A program made the translations under genes and the position numbers. Below, piece after piece: positions 1 to 6,833 of a stretch of 6,833 nucleotides of DNA. Source of the DNA: Acidobacteriaceae bacterium (lineage in GTDB: Bacteria > Acidobacteriota > Terriglobia > Terriglobales > Acidobacteriaceae); NCBI GenBank assembly GCA_003165855.1, contig PMXH01000512.1:11097-17929 (forward strand), given 5' to 3'. Below the pieces are notes generated by a model. That model made no database searches. It had not been told where the DNA came from and was given only the letters and a program-made list of their open reading frames with translations. The first letter of the stretch is position 1, and the number at the start of each line of letters is the position of its first letter.

Positions 1-2550
1 GAACTGTTCGAGGCGCAAGCGGCCAGAACGCCGGACGCGATCGCCGCGGTGCACGAAGACACGCAGCTGACCTATGCCGAACTGAACGCACGCGCCAATC
101 AGTTGGCGCGCTACCTGCAGAACCGCGGAGTAGGACCGGAGGTTCGGGTCGGCGTCTCGCTGGAAAGTTCGCCGGAAATGATGGTCGCGCTGTTAGCGGT
201 GCTCAAAGCCGGCGGCGCATGCGTTCCTCTCGATCCGAATTATCCTCCCGAACGCCTGCATTACATGCTCGACGATGCGCAAGTTCCCGTGGTGATCACG
301 GATTCTCGCAGCATCACCGCGTTACCGGTTGTGTCATCGCAGGTGATCGATCTCAGTTCCGATTGGGAAAGTATTGCGCAGGAAGGCCGGGAGAATCTTC
401 ACAGCGCGGTCGCACCGGAGAATCTGGCTTACGTAATTTACACCTCCGGATCGACCGGCAAGCCGCGGGGCGTGCTGCTTACCCATGCTGGGCTCGTGAA
501 CCACAACGTTGCGGCGATTGCGCTGTACGGGCTTCAGCCCACCGATCGTGTCCTGCAATTCTCCACCATCAGTTTTGATATCGCTGTCGAGGAAATATTT
601 CCCACGTGGATGAGCGGCGCTACGCTGGTGCTGAAGACTCCGCAAATGCCCTTGAGCGGCCGGGAGTTCCTGGCCTGGATTCGCGAACGCCAGATTACGG
701 TTCTGGATCTTCCCACGGCATACTGGCATGAATTAGTGCATCAGATGTCCGATACGAAGCAAGCCTTGCCGCCCAAACTGCGGCGCGTGATCGTAGGCGG
801 CGAGAAGGCATCTGCGAATGCGCTGATCGCCTGGAGAAAAGTCGCGGGGAACCGAGTGCAGTGGATCAACACCTACGGTCCGACCGAGGCCAGTGTCATC
901 GCCACTTCGTTCGAACCACAAAGTTCGGAAATCCCCGCGGTTCTGCCGATCGGGCGACCGATCGCTAATACGCAGATTCACGTGCTGGATTCGCACTTAC
1001 AGCCGGTTCCGGTCGGACTTAGGGGCGAGCTGCACATTGGCGGTGCGGGTGTGGCACGAGGGTACCTCAACCGCCCTGAGATGACTGCGGAGAAGTTCAT
1101 CACCGATCCGTTTCGTCAGGCTCCGGGCGCGCGCCTGTACAAGACAGGTGACATGGCACGATTTCTGCCCAGCGGAGAAATCGAGTTTCTCGGCCGCGCC
1201 GACCACCAGGTGAAAATTCGCGGGTTCCGCGTTGAATTGGGCGAGATCGAAGCCGCGCTGAGTCAGTACCCCGGGATTTCAGATCCAGTGGTCGTGGTCC
1301 GCGAAGACGATTCCGGAGCCAAGCACCTGTTGGCTTATTTTGTCGCCAAGCAACAGCCAGCCCCCAAGGGCACGGAGTTGCGCAGGTTCCTGAAGGATGG
1401 GCTGCCGGAGTACATGGTGCCGCACGCTTTCGTGGCCCTGTCGTCGCTGCCGCTAACGCCCAATGGCAAGGTGGATCGGCGGGCCTTACCCGTTCCCTCC
1501 GCGAACGATCTGGCGGTTGAGGAAGGATTTTCGGTACCCAAAGATGCTTTGGAATCCGAACTGGTGAAGTTGTGGGAACCGCTTCTGGGCAGGCATCCCA
1601 TCGGAGTGCAGCAGAACTTCTTTGAACTTGGGGGGCACTCACTGCTGGCAGTCAGGCTGATGCATCGCATCGAACAGGAGTTCGGAAAAAGGCTTCCCAT
1701 TACTACGTTGCTCCAGGCGCCGACGATTGAACAACTTGCGAATGTGCTCCGCGGCGAGGGGTGTTCGTCAGCCTGGTCTTCTTTGGTTCCTATCAAACCC
1801 AGCGGATCGAAGCCCCCTTTGTTTTGCGTTCACGGCGGCGGCGGGACGGTGATGGTTTATCGCGAACTGGCCCAACACTTGGCGCCTGACCAACCCATGT
1901 ATGGTTTGCAGGCTCAGGGTCTGGACGGGAAACAGCCACGCCTCAACCGGGTTGAGGATATGGCGGCGCACTATTTGAAGGAGATTCGGGCCGTCCAACC
2001 GGAAGGGCCGTATTTCCTGGGGGGATTGTCATTCGGGGGCACGGTCGCGTTTGAAATGGCTCAGCAGTTGCGCGCTCAGGGCCAGCAAGTTGGGCTGCTG
2101 TTCCTGTTTGATACCTTTCCCAAGGGATACGAGAGCAAGGTGGTATTGCTTCGGAAGCTTTGGCACATGCCAAGAAATGAGCAGTTCGAATACATCGGGC
2201 GAAAGATCAGCCGTTATCAGCTGCAGAAGAGGATTTATCGGCACTTCTTGCCGCGAGCTTTGAAGGATGTCCGGGAAGCCATCAATCAAGCCGGGATGCA
2301 ATACGAAATGCGTCGTTACCCGGGGCCGGTAACTCTGTTTTGTGCCAGCGAGAAGTCGTTGCGCGGTGTTCGCGATCCCTATGCGGGTTGGCAGAGCCTC
2401 GCCGCCGGGGGCCTGGAGGTCTACGAGATCCCCGGAGGCCACGTGAGCATTCTCGCCGAACCACAAGTTCGGGTTTTAGCTCAGCACTTGCGAGCTTGCC
2501 TCGATCGGGCGCAGGCTGCATTTCTGCAGGAAGAGCTTTCCATCCAGTAA
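1..2550 (+). CDS. Non-ribosomal peptide synthetase, C-terminal part: adenylation - carrier - thioesterase (5' truncated by window)
   Basis: This is the termination module of an NRPS. It would activate an amino acid as its adenylate, load it on a phosphopantetheine arm and release the finished product. The reading frame is open from base 1, and the first codons (ELFEAQAARTPDA) are the usual entry into an adenylation domain, so the GTG at 49 is internal and a condensation domain probably lies upstream. All adenylation motifs are visible in order: LTYAEL (about 70), LKAGGACVPLD (about 200), YTSGSTGKPRG (about 440), FDIAVEE (about 575), NTYGPTE (about 870), GVARGYL (about 1050), YKTGD (about 1140), QVKIRGFRVELGEIE (about 1210), LPEYMVP (about 1405) and NGKVDR (1462), the last with the A10 lysine at 1468. 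The carrier domain has LGGHSL, with its serine at 1639. The thioesterase shows HGGGG (about 1830), GLSFGG with the nucleophilic serine at 2029, a likely aspartate at 2110 and histidine at 2440. No epimerase is present. The product is unknown. Confidence 0.95.
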   Translation, partial: ELFEAQAARTPDAIAAVHEDTQLTYAELNARANQLARYLQNRGVGPEVRVGVSLESSPEMMVALLAVLKAGGACVPLDPNYPPERLHYMLDDAQVPVVITDSRSITALPVVSSQVIDLSSDWESIAQEGRENLHSAVAPENLAYVIYTSGSTGKPRGVLLTHAGLVNHNVAAIALYGLQPTDRVLQFSTISFDIAVEEIFPTWMSGATLVLKTPQMPLSGREFLAWIRERQITVLDLPTAYWHELVHQMSDTKQALPPKLRRVIVGGEKASANALIAWRKVAGNRVQWINTYGPTEASVIATSFEPQSSEIPAVLPIGRPIANTQIHVLDSHLQPVPVGLRGELHIGGAGVARGYLNRPEMTAEKFITDPFRQAPGARLYKTGDMARFLPSGEIEFLGRADHQVKIRGFRVELGEIEAALSQYPGISDPVVVVREDDSGAKHLLAYFVAKQQPAPKGTELRRFLKDGLPEYMVPHAFVALSSLPLTPNGKVDRRALPVPSANDLAVEEGFSVPKDALESELVKLWEPLLGRHPIGVQQNFFELGGHSLLAVRLMHRIEQEFGKRLPITTLLQAPTIEQLANVLRGEGCSSAWSSLVPIKPSGSKPPLFCVHGGGGTVMVYRELAQHLAPDQPMYGLQAQGLDGKQPRLNRVEDMAAHYLKEIRAVQPEGPYFLGGLSFGGTVAFEMAQQLRAQGQQVGLLFLFDTFPKGYESKVVLLRKLWHMPRNEQFEYIGRKISRYQLQKRIYRHFLPRALKDVREAINQAGMQYEMRRYPGPVTLFCASEKSLRGVRDPYAGWQSLAAGGLEVYEIPGGHVSILAEPQVRVLAQHLRACLDRAQAAFLQEELSIQ

Positions 2551-2574
2551 TCTCTATTCCGTTTCTAATTCCTT

Positions 2575-2582
2575 AAGAGGAG
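2575..2582 (+). promoter_or_regulatory. Ribosome binding site of the halogenase gene
   Basis: AAGAGGAG is a strong Shine-Dalgarno match that ends 11 nt before the ATG at 2594. It sits in an AT-richer 43-nt gap after the NRPS stop codon (TAA, 2548-2550). It supports that start and suggests independent ribosome loading on a shared transcript. No hairpin terminator is seen in the gap. Confidence 0.75.
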
Positions 2583-2593
2583 CAATAACAACA

Positions 2594-3967
2594 ATGGTTC
2601 TTACAAAGCCGGATTTTGACGTCGCCATCATTGGTGGTGGACCCGCGGGCAGTTCCATGGGCGCCTACCTGGCCAAAGCGGGAGTGAGTTGCGTAGTTTT
2701 TGAGCGCGAGTTGTTTCCCCGTCCCCACGTGGGTGAGTCGTTGGTTCCTTCTTCGACACGCGTGTTCCGGGACCTCGACTTTCTGCCTCTGATGGAAGAA
2801 GCGAAGTTTCCGCACAAGTTCGGCGCGGTCTGGACGGCGGACGAGAAGCAGAAAATTCCTTACCAACATGGATGGGAAGGCCTGTCTGCGGATTGCCACG
2901 CCGACATCCGCTTCGATGAACGGGAGCAGGCGGGTGTGGACAAGAACTACACCTACCATGTGGACCGCGGCAAGTTCGATCTGATGCTCTTGCAGCACGC
3001 CAACAAGTTCGGCGCGGCGGTTTACGAAGGCGTTAAGGTAAGCGCAGTCGATTTCGGCCCCAAGGAGCCGGTGGTCCGCTTCACCATGGGACGGAACGGG
3101 AAGGAAATGGGGGTCAGCGCGAGGATGGTCGTGGACGCCAGCGGCCGCAATACCTTCCTCGGCAACCAACTCAAGCTCAAGGTGCAGGATCCTGTGTTCG
3201 ATCAGTACGCCATTCACAGCTGGTTCGATAACTACGATCGCAAAGTCTTCTCCCAAAAAGGCGACCATCGCGACTACATCTTCATCCACTTCCTTCCGAT
3301 TTCCAACACCTGGATCTGGCAGATTCCGATTACCGATACAGTAACCAGCCTGGGCGTGGTCACCCAGAAAAAGAACTTCGCGAAATCGAAAACCGACCGG
3401 GAAAAGTTCTTCTGGCAATCCGTCGCCACGCGGCCGATGCTCGAAGAAACTCTGCGCAAAGCGGACCGGATTCGCCCTTTCAAGGATGAGGGCGATTACA
3501 GCTATGCCATGAAGCAGCTTTGTGGCGACCGGTTCGTCATGGTCGGCGACGCCGGCCGCTTCGTCGATCCGATCTTTTCCACGGGCGTCAGCATTGCTCT
3601 GAACAGTTCACGTTTCGCGCACAAGGACATCCTGGCTGCGCTGGAGAAGAATGACTTCTCCCGGCAAAGCTTTTCGAACTTTGAGAACACATTGCGCCTC
3701 GGAACAAAAAATTGGTACGACTTCATCACCGTCTACTACCGGCTGAACGTGCTGTTTACTTACTTCATCAACGATCCCAGGTACCGCCTGGACGTGCTGA
3801 AGTTGTTGCAAGGCGACGTGTACGACGATGCCACGCCACCGGTTCTGGAGAAGATGCGCTCCATGGTCGAGGAGGTCGAGCAGAACGACAAGCATCCATG
3901 GCACAAGCTGTTGGGGGATTTGACCTCGGATGCGTTCAAGCAGGCCAATGCCTCACCCAGCATGTGA
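2594..3967 (+). CDS. Flavin-dependent halogenase (tryptophan-halogenase-like FAD monooxygenase)
   Basis: This 457-residue protein has the full signature of flavin-dependent halogenases, which use FADH2, O2 and halide to chlorinate or brominate an electron-rich substrate. The N-terminal FAD-binding GxGxxG is GGGPAG (residues 14-19), followed by VVFER with E37 as the probable ribose contact and GES at 47-49. K75 in FPHKFGA lies where the family has the lysine that carries or positions the hypohalous species. DASGR is at 181-185. WIWQIP (240-245) is the WxWxIP motif that separates halogenases from ordinary flavin monooxygenases. GDAGRFVDP (318-326) and FSTGV close the flavin site. Length fits the shorter CmlS/CndH/PltA-like branch, several members of which act on carrier-bound substrates. 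Its position next to an NRPS carrier domain fits that, but the substrate cannot be read from the sequence. A partner flavin reductase is not in the window. The main alternative is a related non-halogenating oxidoreductase. Confidence 0.85.
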   Translation: MVLTKPDFDVAIIGGGPAGSSMGAYLAKAGVSCVVFERELFPRPHVGESLVPSSTRVFRDLDFLPLMEEAKFPHKFGAVWTADEKQKIPYQHGWEGLSADCHADIRFDEREQAGVDKNYTYHVDRGKFDLMLLQHANKFGAAVYEGVKVSAVDFGPKEPVVRFTMGRNGKEMGVSARMVVDASGRNTFLGNQLKLKVQDPVFDQYAIHSWFDNYDRKVFSQKGDHRDYIFIHFLPISNTWIWQIPITDTVTSLGVVTQKKNFAKSKTDREKFFWQSVATRPMLEETLRKADRIRPFKDEGDYSYAMKQLCGDRFVMVGDAGRFVDPIFSTGVSIALNSSRFAHKDILAALEKNDFSRQSFSNFENTLRLGTKNWYDFITVYYRLNVLFTYFINDPRYRLDVLKLLQGDVYDDATPPVLEKMRSMVEEVEQNDKHPWHKLLGDLTSDAFKQANASPSM

Positions 3968-3969
3968 TG
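3965..3969 (+). promoter_or_regulatory. TGATG stop/start overlap between halogenase and flippase genes
   Basis: The halogenase TGA (3965-3967) shares its last base with an ATG (3967-3969) in the flippase frame, an arrangement typical of translational coupling. No clear Shine-Dalgarno sequence precedes it. A second in-frame ATG at 4015 is the competing start and also lacks a good ribosome binding site. Confidence 0.5.
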
Positions 3970-5409
3970 GATGGAGCCAGCGAATTCACAGGAATAGCCC
4001 AGAACCAAGAACCCATGTCCACTGTGCCAGAACAGCAATCGGTAGGAGTCGTCGAGACCTTCGGGGCGGAACGCCAGTCTGAACCGGCTGAAAGCGCGTC
4101 CGCCCCGGAGGGAAGCCGCTTCCAGAATCTGCTCCGCTGGGGGACCAAGGGCGGATTGGCGATTGTTGACCAAGGCTTGATCTCGGGAGCGAACTTCCTG
4201 CTGGGAATTCTTCTCGCCCGCTGGTTGGCCCCGGATCAATATGGCGCATACGCGCTGGCATTCTCCGCTTTCTTGCTGCTCTCCTTTCTTTATTACCCGC
4301 TGTTACTCGAGCCCATGGCCGTCTTTAGTGGCTCGGCTTACAGCCGGTGCTTGCGAGGGTACCTTAAGTCGCTGATCTGGATTCATGTGGCGATCACCGT
4401 GGTGACGGTGGTCGTACTGGGAGCCGCGGCATTCGTGGCCTTCGCCAGACACGCGCCCGGAGGGCTGCCGGGGGCGCTGCTGGGCGTAACTATCGCGTCG
4501 CCTTGCATTCTGCTGTTTTGGTTGGCGCGCCGCGCCTACTACATGGAACTTGCCCCGGCTCGGGCCGCTACTGGTGCGCTCCTGTACTGCGTGCTCGTCG
4601 TTACCGGGACCTACTTCCTCTTCCGGGTTGGGCGACTTTCCCCATTCACCGCCTACGTTTTAATGGCCACCGGTGCTTTGACCACCGGACTGTACTTAAT
4701 GTTCCACATCCGCAACCGGCTGCCCGCGCTGGAGGCCGGGCCAACCCCGCGAGAAACCTGGACGCGCCATTGGAGTTACGGACGCTGGGCGCTCGCTGCC
4801 GCGATTGCAACGTGGATTCCTTACTACATGTACTATCCCCTGGTCACCAGCTTCTTTGGCATGGCCCAGGCGGGGCAACTGCGGGCGCTAATGAACTTCG
4901 CCCTCCCCATGGAGCAGACTTTTACCGCCTTGTCGTGTCTTTTCCTTCCCTACGCGGCGCGGATTCAGGCGCGGCAGGGGCGGGGAAGCGCCGGTTTGCT
5001 CACCCGCAGGATCACGGCGATTTACGTTGTAGGGGCGCTCGCCTATTGGCTGATCTTCTTGCCGTTTAAGGCGCAGGCCTTCCACTTTCTTTATGCGGGC
5101 AAGTACACGGAAGTCGCTTATCTGATTCCGTACGTAGCGCTGGAAACCATTCTTTGGAGCGCATCGTTCGGCCCCGCGATCGTGCTCCGTGCCATGGAAT
5201 CGTCCATCTCGATTTTCTATGCCCGCTGCGTGGCCAGCGTGCTTTCGCTGGCCGTCGGCATTCCGCTAACCCACGCCTATGGACTCTGGGGCGCCATGGT
5301 GGGCATCGTCCTGGCGAATGCAGCTGCCTTGGTTGTGACTCTCTATATTTTGCGCAGCAAGATTGCGGAGGGACGACCGGTATCAGCGGTGCAGCCCGAG
5401 ATTGCGTAG
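3967..5409 (+). CDS. Wzx-like polysaccharide / lipid-linked oligosaccharide flippase (MOP superfamily)
   Basis: This 480-residue, strongly hydrophobic inner-membrane protein would move a lipid-linked glycan or similar amphiphile from the cytoplasmic to the periplasmic face. The first membrane segment is near residues 63-88, and LLARWLAPDQYGAYALAFS (about 82-100) matches the loop between the first two helices of Wzx/PST transporters. About eleven or twelve further hydrophobic stretches follow, for example near 93-118, 133-160, 168-188, 200-222, 226-246, 265-290, 338-356, 365-390 and 400-452, which fits the usual 12-14 helices and the 400-500-residue family length. The first 50 residues are polar and rich in E, S, A and P, an uncommon cytoplasmic tail. 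The chosen start overlaps the preceding stop; ATG 4015 would give 464 residues. The open frame runs further upstream inside the halogenase gene, but that part is not hydrophobic and is probably not translated. Flippase identity rests on overall pattern, as the family lacks sharp motifs. Confidence 0.75.
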   Translation: MDGASEFTGIAQNQEPMSTVPEQQSVGVVETFGAERQSEPAESASAPEGSRFQNLLRWGTKGGLAIVDQGLISGANFLLGILLARWLAPDQYGAYALAFSAFLLLSFLYYPLLLEPMAVFSGSAYSRCLRGYLKSLIWIHVAITVVTVVVLGAAAFVAFARHAPGGLPGALLGVTIASPCILLFWLARRAYYMELAPARAATGALLYCVLVVTGTYFLFRVGRLSPFTAYVLMATGALTTGLYLMFHIRNRLPALEAGPTPRETWTRHWSYGRWALAAAIATWIPYYMYYPLVTSFFGMAQAGQLRALMNFALPMEQTFTALSCLFLPYAARIQARQGRGSAGLLTRRITAIYVVGALAYWLIFLPFKAQAFHFLYAGKYTEVAYLIPYVALETILWSASFGPAIVLRAMESSISIFYARCVASVLSLAVGIPLTHAYGLWGAMVGIVLANAAALVVTLYILRSKIAEGRPVSAVQPEIA

Positions 5410-5419
5410 CCATTAGAGA

Positions 5420-6499
5420 ATGCGCACGAACCTCAAGAAGTCGGTTGGAGCAGCGATTGTGGCCGCGTTGCTCGCATTGTCCTCACCGGCGCGCAGTGCG
5501 GAGAGCTCGAGTTCCGAGACCCTGCGGCAATATGCGGACAAGCTCGGCTTCGGCATCGCCACCGTGATCCAACCGCGGTTCTGGAACCGGCAGCCGCAAT
5601 TTAAGTCCACCTTGGCCCGCGAATTCAATCGTGCGCTCACCATTGTGACGATGAGGCAGACCCAGCCGGAGCGTGGTCATTTTGATTTCGATGGCATGGA
5701 TTCGGCCAGCCGATTCGCCAAAGAGCACAACATGAAACTCTTTGGCGCGGCTCTGGTTTACCGCAACGACTCTTCGCCAGATTGGCTCCATTTCGACCCG
5801 CTGCTTTGTGGAGGCTGGTCTGCCCAGGAATTGGATCAGATTTTGAAAGAGCAGATCGAGAATGTCGTCCGCCACGGTGGAGACGACTATTACGCATGGG
5901 AAGTGGTCAACGAGCCGCTGGCTCCCGGCCACAACGGATGCTGGGGACGCGTGCTCGGGCAGGACAATATGATCGCCAAGGCTTTTCAGTACGCCCGGCA
6001 AGCCAATCCGAATGTGCCTCTGCTGCTCAACGAAACCTTCGGCCAGGCCGGCGTCGACAAAGACCGCACCGACCAATTCTTCGAGTTGATCGCGCGCGTA
6101 AGAAAGCTGGGCGCGCACATCGATGCCGTGGGTTGCCAAATGCATTTGGAGGAGCAGCAGTTGCACGCGAATTACGTAGACGAGTTCAAGTATTTCTTGA
6201 ATCAGGCGCGCCAGGCCGGACTTCAGGTGCAGATCACTGAGATGGATGTCTACCAGGGGCCACCGGGAGCGGTTCAGGATCCTTACGGCAAGCAAAAGGA
6301 CGTCTTCTACAACATCGTCCATACCTGTTTGAAAGATTCCAACTGTACTTCGTTTACGGTGTTTGGCATCAACGATGACCTGACCTGGCTGCGGACCAAT
6401 AAAGATTTGCTGGACGCCAATCCAGTCCTGTTTGATGGTCAGTACAACAAGAAACCTGCCTACTACGGCGTGCTGGACGCGCTCAAGGAAGGGCGATAG
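5420..6499 (+). CDS. Exported glycoside hydrolase family 10 protein (endo-1,4-beta-xylanase-like)
   Basis: This 359-residue protein begins with a signal peptide: RTNLKK, then a hydrophobic stretch at residues 8-20, with probable cleavage around 24-27. The rest is a GH10 TIM barrel. The acid/base is E165 in WEVVNEP (160-166), the nucleophile is E274 in ITEMD (272-276), and Q240/H242 in VGCQMHLE match the conserved QxH pair. C303 and C309 match the conserved C-terminal disulfide of the family. FGINDDLTW (315-323) replaces the usual WGxxDxxSW, and KKPAYYGVL (344-352) is the standard C-terminal motif. Retaining cleavage of a beta-linked backbone is expected. However, the ENxxK and GHTLVWH segments that bind the non-reducing-side sugar are altered (around 75-79 and 109-115), so xylan is doubtful as substrate. 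It starts 10 nt after the flippase stop with only a weak ribosome binding site. The context suggests trimming or processing of the exported polymer in the periplasm rather than plant biomass degradation. Confidence 0.88.
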   Translation: MRTNLKKSVGAAIVAALLALSSPARSAESSSSETLRQYADKLGFGIATVIQPRFWNRQPQFKSTLAREFNRALTIVTMRQTQPERGHFDFDGMDSASRFAKEHNMKLFGAALVYRNDSSPDWLHFDPLLCGGWSAQELDQILKEQIENVVRHGGDDYYAWEVVNEPLAPGHNGCWGRVLGQDNMIAKAFQYARQANPNVPLLLNETFGQAGVDKDRTDQFFELIARVRKLGAHIDAVGCQMHLEEQQLHANYVDEFKYFLNQARQAGLQVQITEMDVYQGPPGAVQDPYGKQKDVFYNIVHTCLKDSNCTSFTVFGINDDLTWLRTNKDLLDANPVLFDGQYNKKPAYYGVLDALKEGR

Positions 6500-6552
6500 C
6501 AAACCGAGCGGGGGTGGGTACGACTGCAATTGGGCAAACGACGCAAAAGAAA

Positions 6553-6833
6553 ATGACCACAGAAACCACACAGCCGGGTTGGAACGCGCAGGGTCTGAAA
6601 TTGCTCCTGGTCTTCGTGACCGTGGGCTTTCTCCTCAGCCTGGCGATAGCCGCCATCGCATCCAGTGTCGGATCCCTCGGAATGCCCTTGGTGGTGGCCG
6701 TCATCCTTCTCGCTCCGCCAGCGATTGTTGTCGGTGTCATCGGGGTGAAGCAAGGCAGCGTCTACCTCTCCGAATTCTGGTCCGGTTGGAGCTTGGGACA
6801 TTGGCTGATTCTGCTTCTCTTCATCAGTACGCT
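6553..6833 (+). CDS. N-terminal part of a multi-pass membrane protein, possibly O-antigen ligase/polymerase-like (3' truncated by window)
   Basis: From ATG 6553 the frame stays open to the right edge, giving about 93 residues. After a short polar head (MTTETTQPGWNAQGLK) there are three hydrophobic stretches: LLLVFVTVGFLLSLAIAAIA (about 17-36), MPLVVAVILLAPPAIVVGVIGV (about 44-65) and LGHWLILLLFIST at the edge. An in-frame GTG at 6514 would add 13 residues; neither start has a strong ribosome binding site. It follows the GH10 stop by 53 nt on the same strand. Paired short helices at the N terminus followed by a WLILLLF segment resemble the beginning of O-antigen ligase/Wzy-type proteins, and such a gene would fit beside a flippase. 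No family-defining motif is inside the window, so the functional label is an inference while the coding call is firmer. Confidence 0.6.
   Translation, partial: MTTETTQPGWNAQGLKLLLVFVTVGFLLSLAIAAIASSVGSLGMPLVVAVILLAPPAIVVGVIGVKQGSVYLSEFWSGWSLGHWLILLLFIST

Noticed and set aside
49..51. GTG at 49 as the start of the NRPS gene
   Set aside because: Codons 1-48 already encode the conserved ELFEAQAARTPDA entry of an adenylation domain in the same frame, so the gene continues beyond the left edge.
1100..1642. 180-codon minus-strand open frame within the adenylation domain
   Set aside because: Low-complexity, proline- and arginine-rich translation opposite an unambiguous NRPS domain; treated as a shadow.
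2573..3418. 281-codon minus-strand open frame over the halogenase gene
   Set aside because: It is opposite a gene with all halogenase motifs, has no recognisable domain, and its 3' end merely runs into the intergenic gap.
3712..3966. Upstream extension of the flippase frame inside the halogenase gene, from an ATG at 3712
   Set aside because: The extension is arginine-rich and non-hydrophobic, would overlap the halogenase by 256 nt and looks like an out-of-frame reading of it. The ATG at 3967 or 4015 is a more sensible start.
6500..6552. Possible terminator or promoter between the GH10 gene and the last gene
   Set aside because: I see no stem-loop with a T-run and no convincing -35/-10 pair in these 53 nt, only a G-rich run near 6508-6518.
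5483..6571. 362-codon open frame on the minus strand covering almost the whole GH10 gene
   Set aside because: The + strand frame has a signal peptide, both catalytic glutamates and full GH10 motifs. The antisense translation shows no recognisable domain and is a by-product of GC-rich codon use.

Overview
The window reads as a piece of a secondary-metabolite / cell-surface locus from a soil-type bacterium. By eye the GC content is in the high fifties percent. Protein style and gene mix resemble Acidobacteriota (Terriglobia-like) genomes, but this is a guess from general appearance, and nothing in the window fixes the taxon. Five coding regions lie on the + strand, tightly packed, with no tRNA, rRNA, CRISPR array, insertion sequence or convincing terminator.

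Layout: (1) 1-2550 is the 3' end of a non-ribosomal peptide synthetase (NRPS) gene, giving an adenylation domain, a carrier-protein domain and a terminal thioesterase; its 5' part lies outside the window. (2) 2594-3967 is a flavin-dependent halogenase-type monooxygenase behind a good ribosome binding site. (3) 3967-5409 is a multi-pass MOP-superfamily (Wzx-like) flippase whose likely start overlaps the halogenase stop as TGATG. (4) 5420-6499 is an exported glycoside hydrolase family 10 (GH10) protein that keeps both catalytic glutamates but has lost several normally invariant sugar-binding residues. (5) 6553 to the right edge is the N-terminal part of another multi-pass membrane protein, possibly an O-antigen ligase/polymerase.

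Gaps of 43, -1, 10 and 53 nt suggest a single operon. Two themes meet here. One is NRPS assembly with halogenase-type tailoring. The other is polysaccharide export and processing (flippase, GH10 hydrolase, possible polymerase). A reasonable inference is either a polysaccharide locus with an NRPS-made, possibly halogenated decoration, or an NRPS cluster abutting an exopolysaccharide locus. The window alone cannot decide between these.

The points most worth following are the NRPS-halogenase-flippase-GH10 gene order, the acidic specificity pocket of the adenylation domain, and the altered glycone subsites of the GH10 protein.
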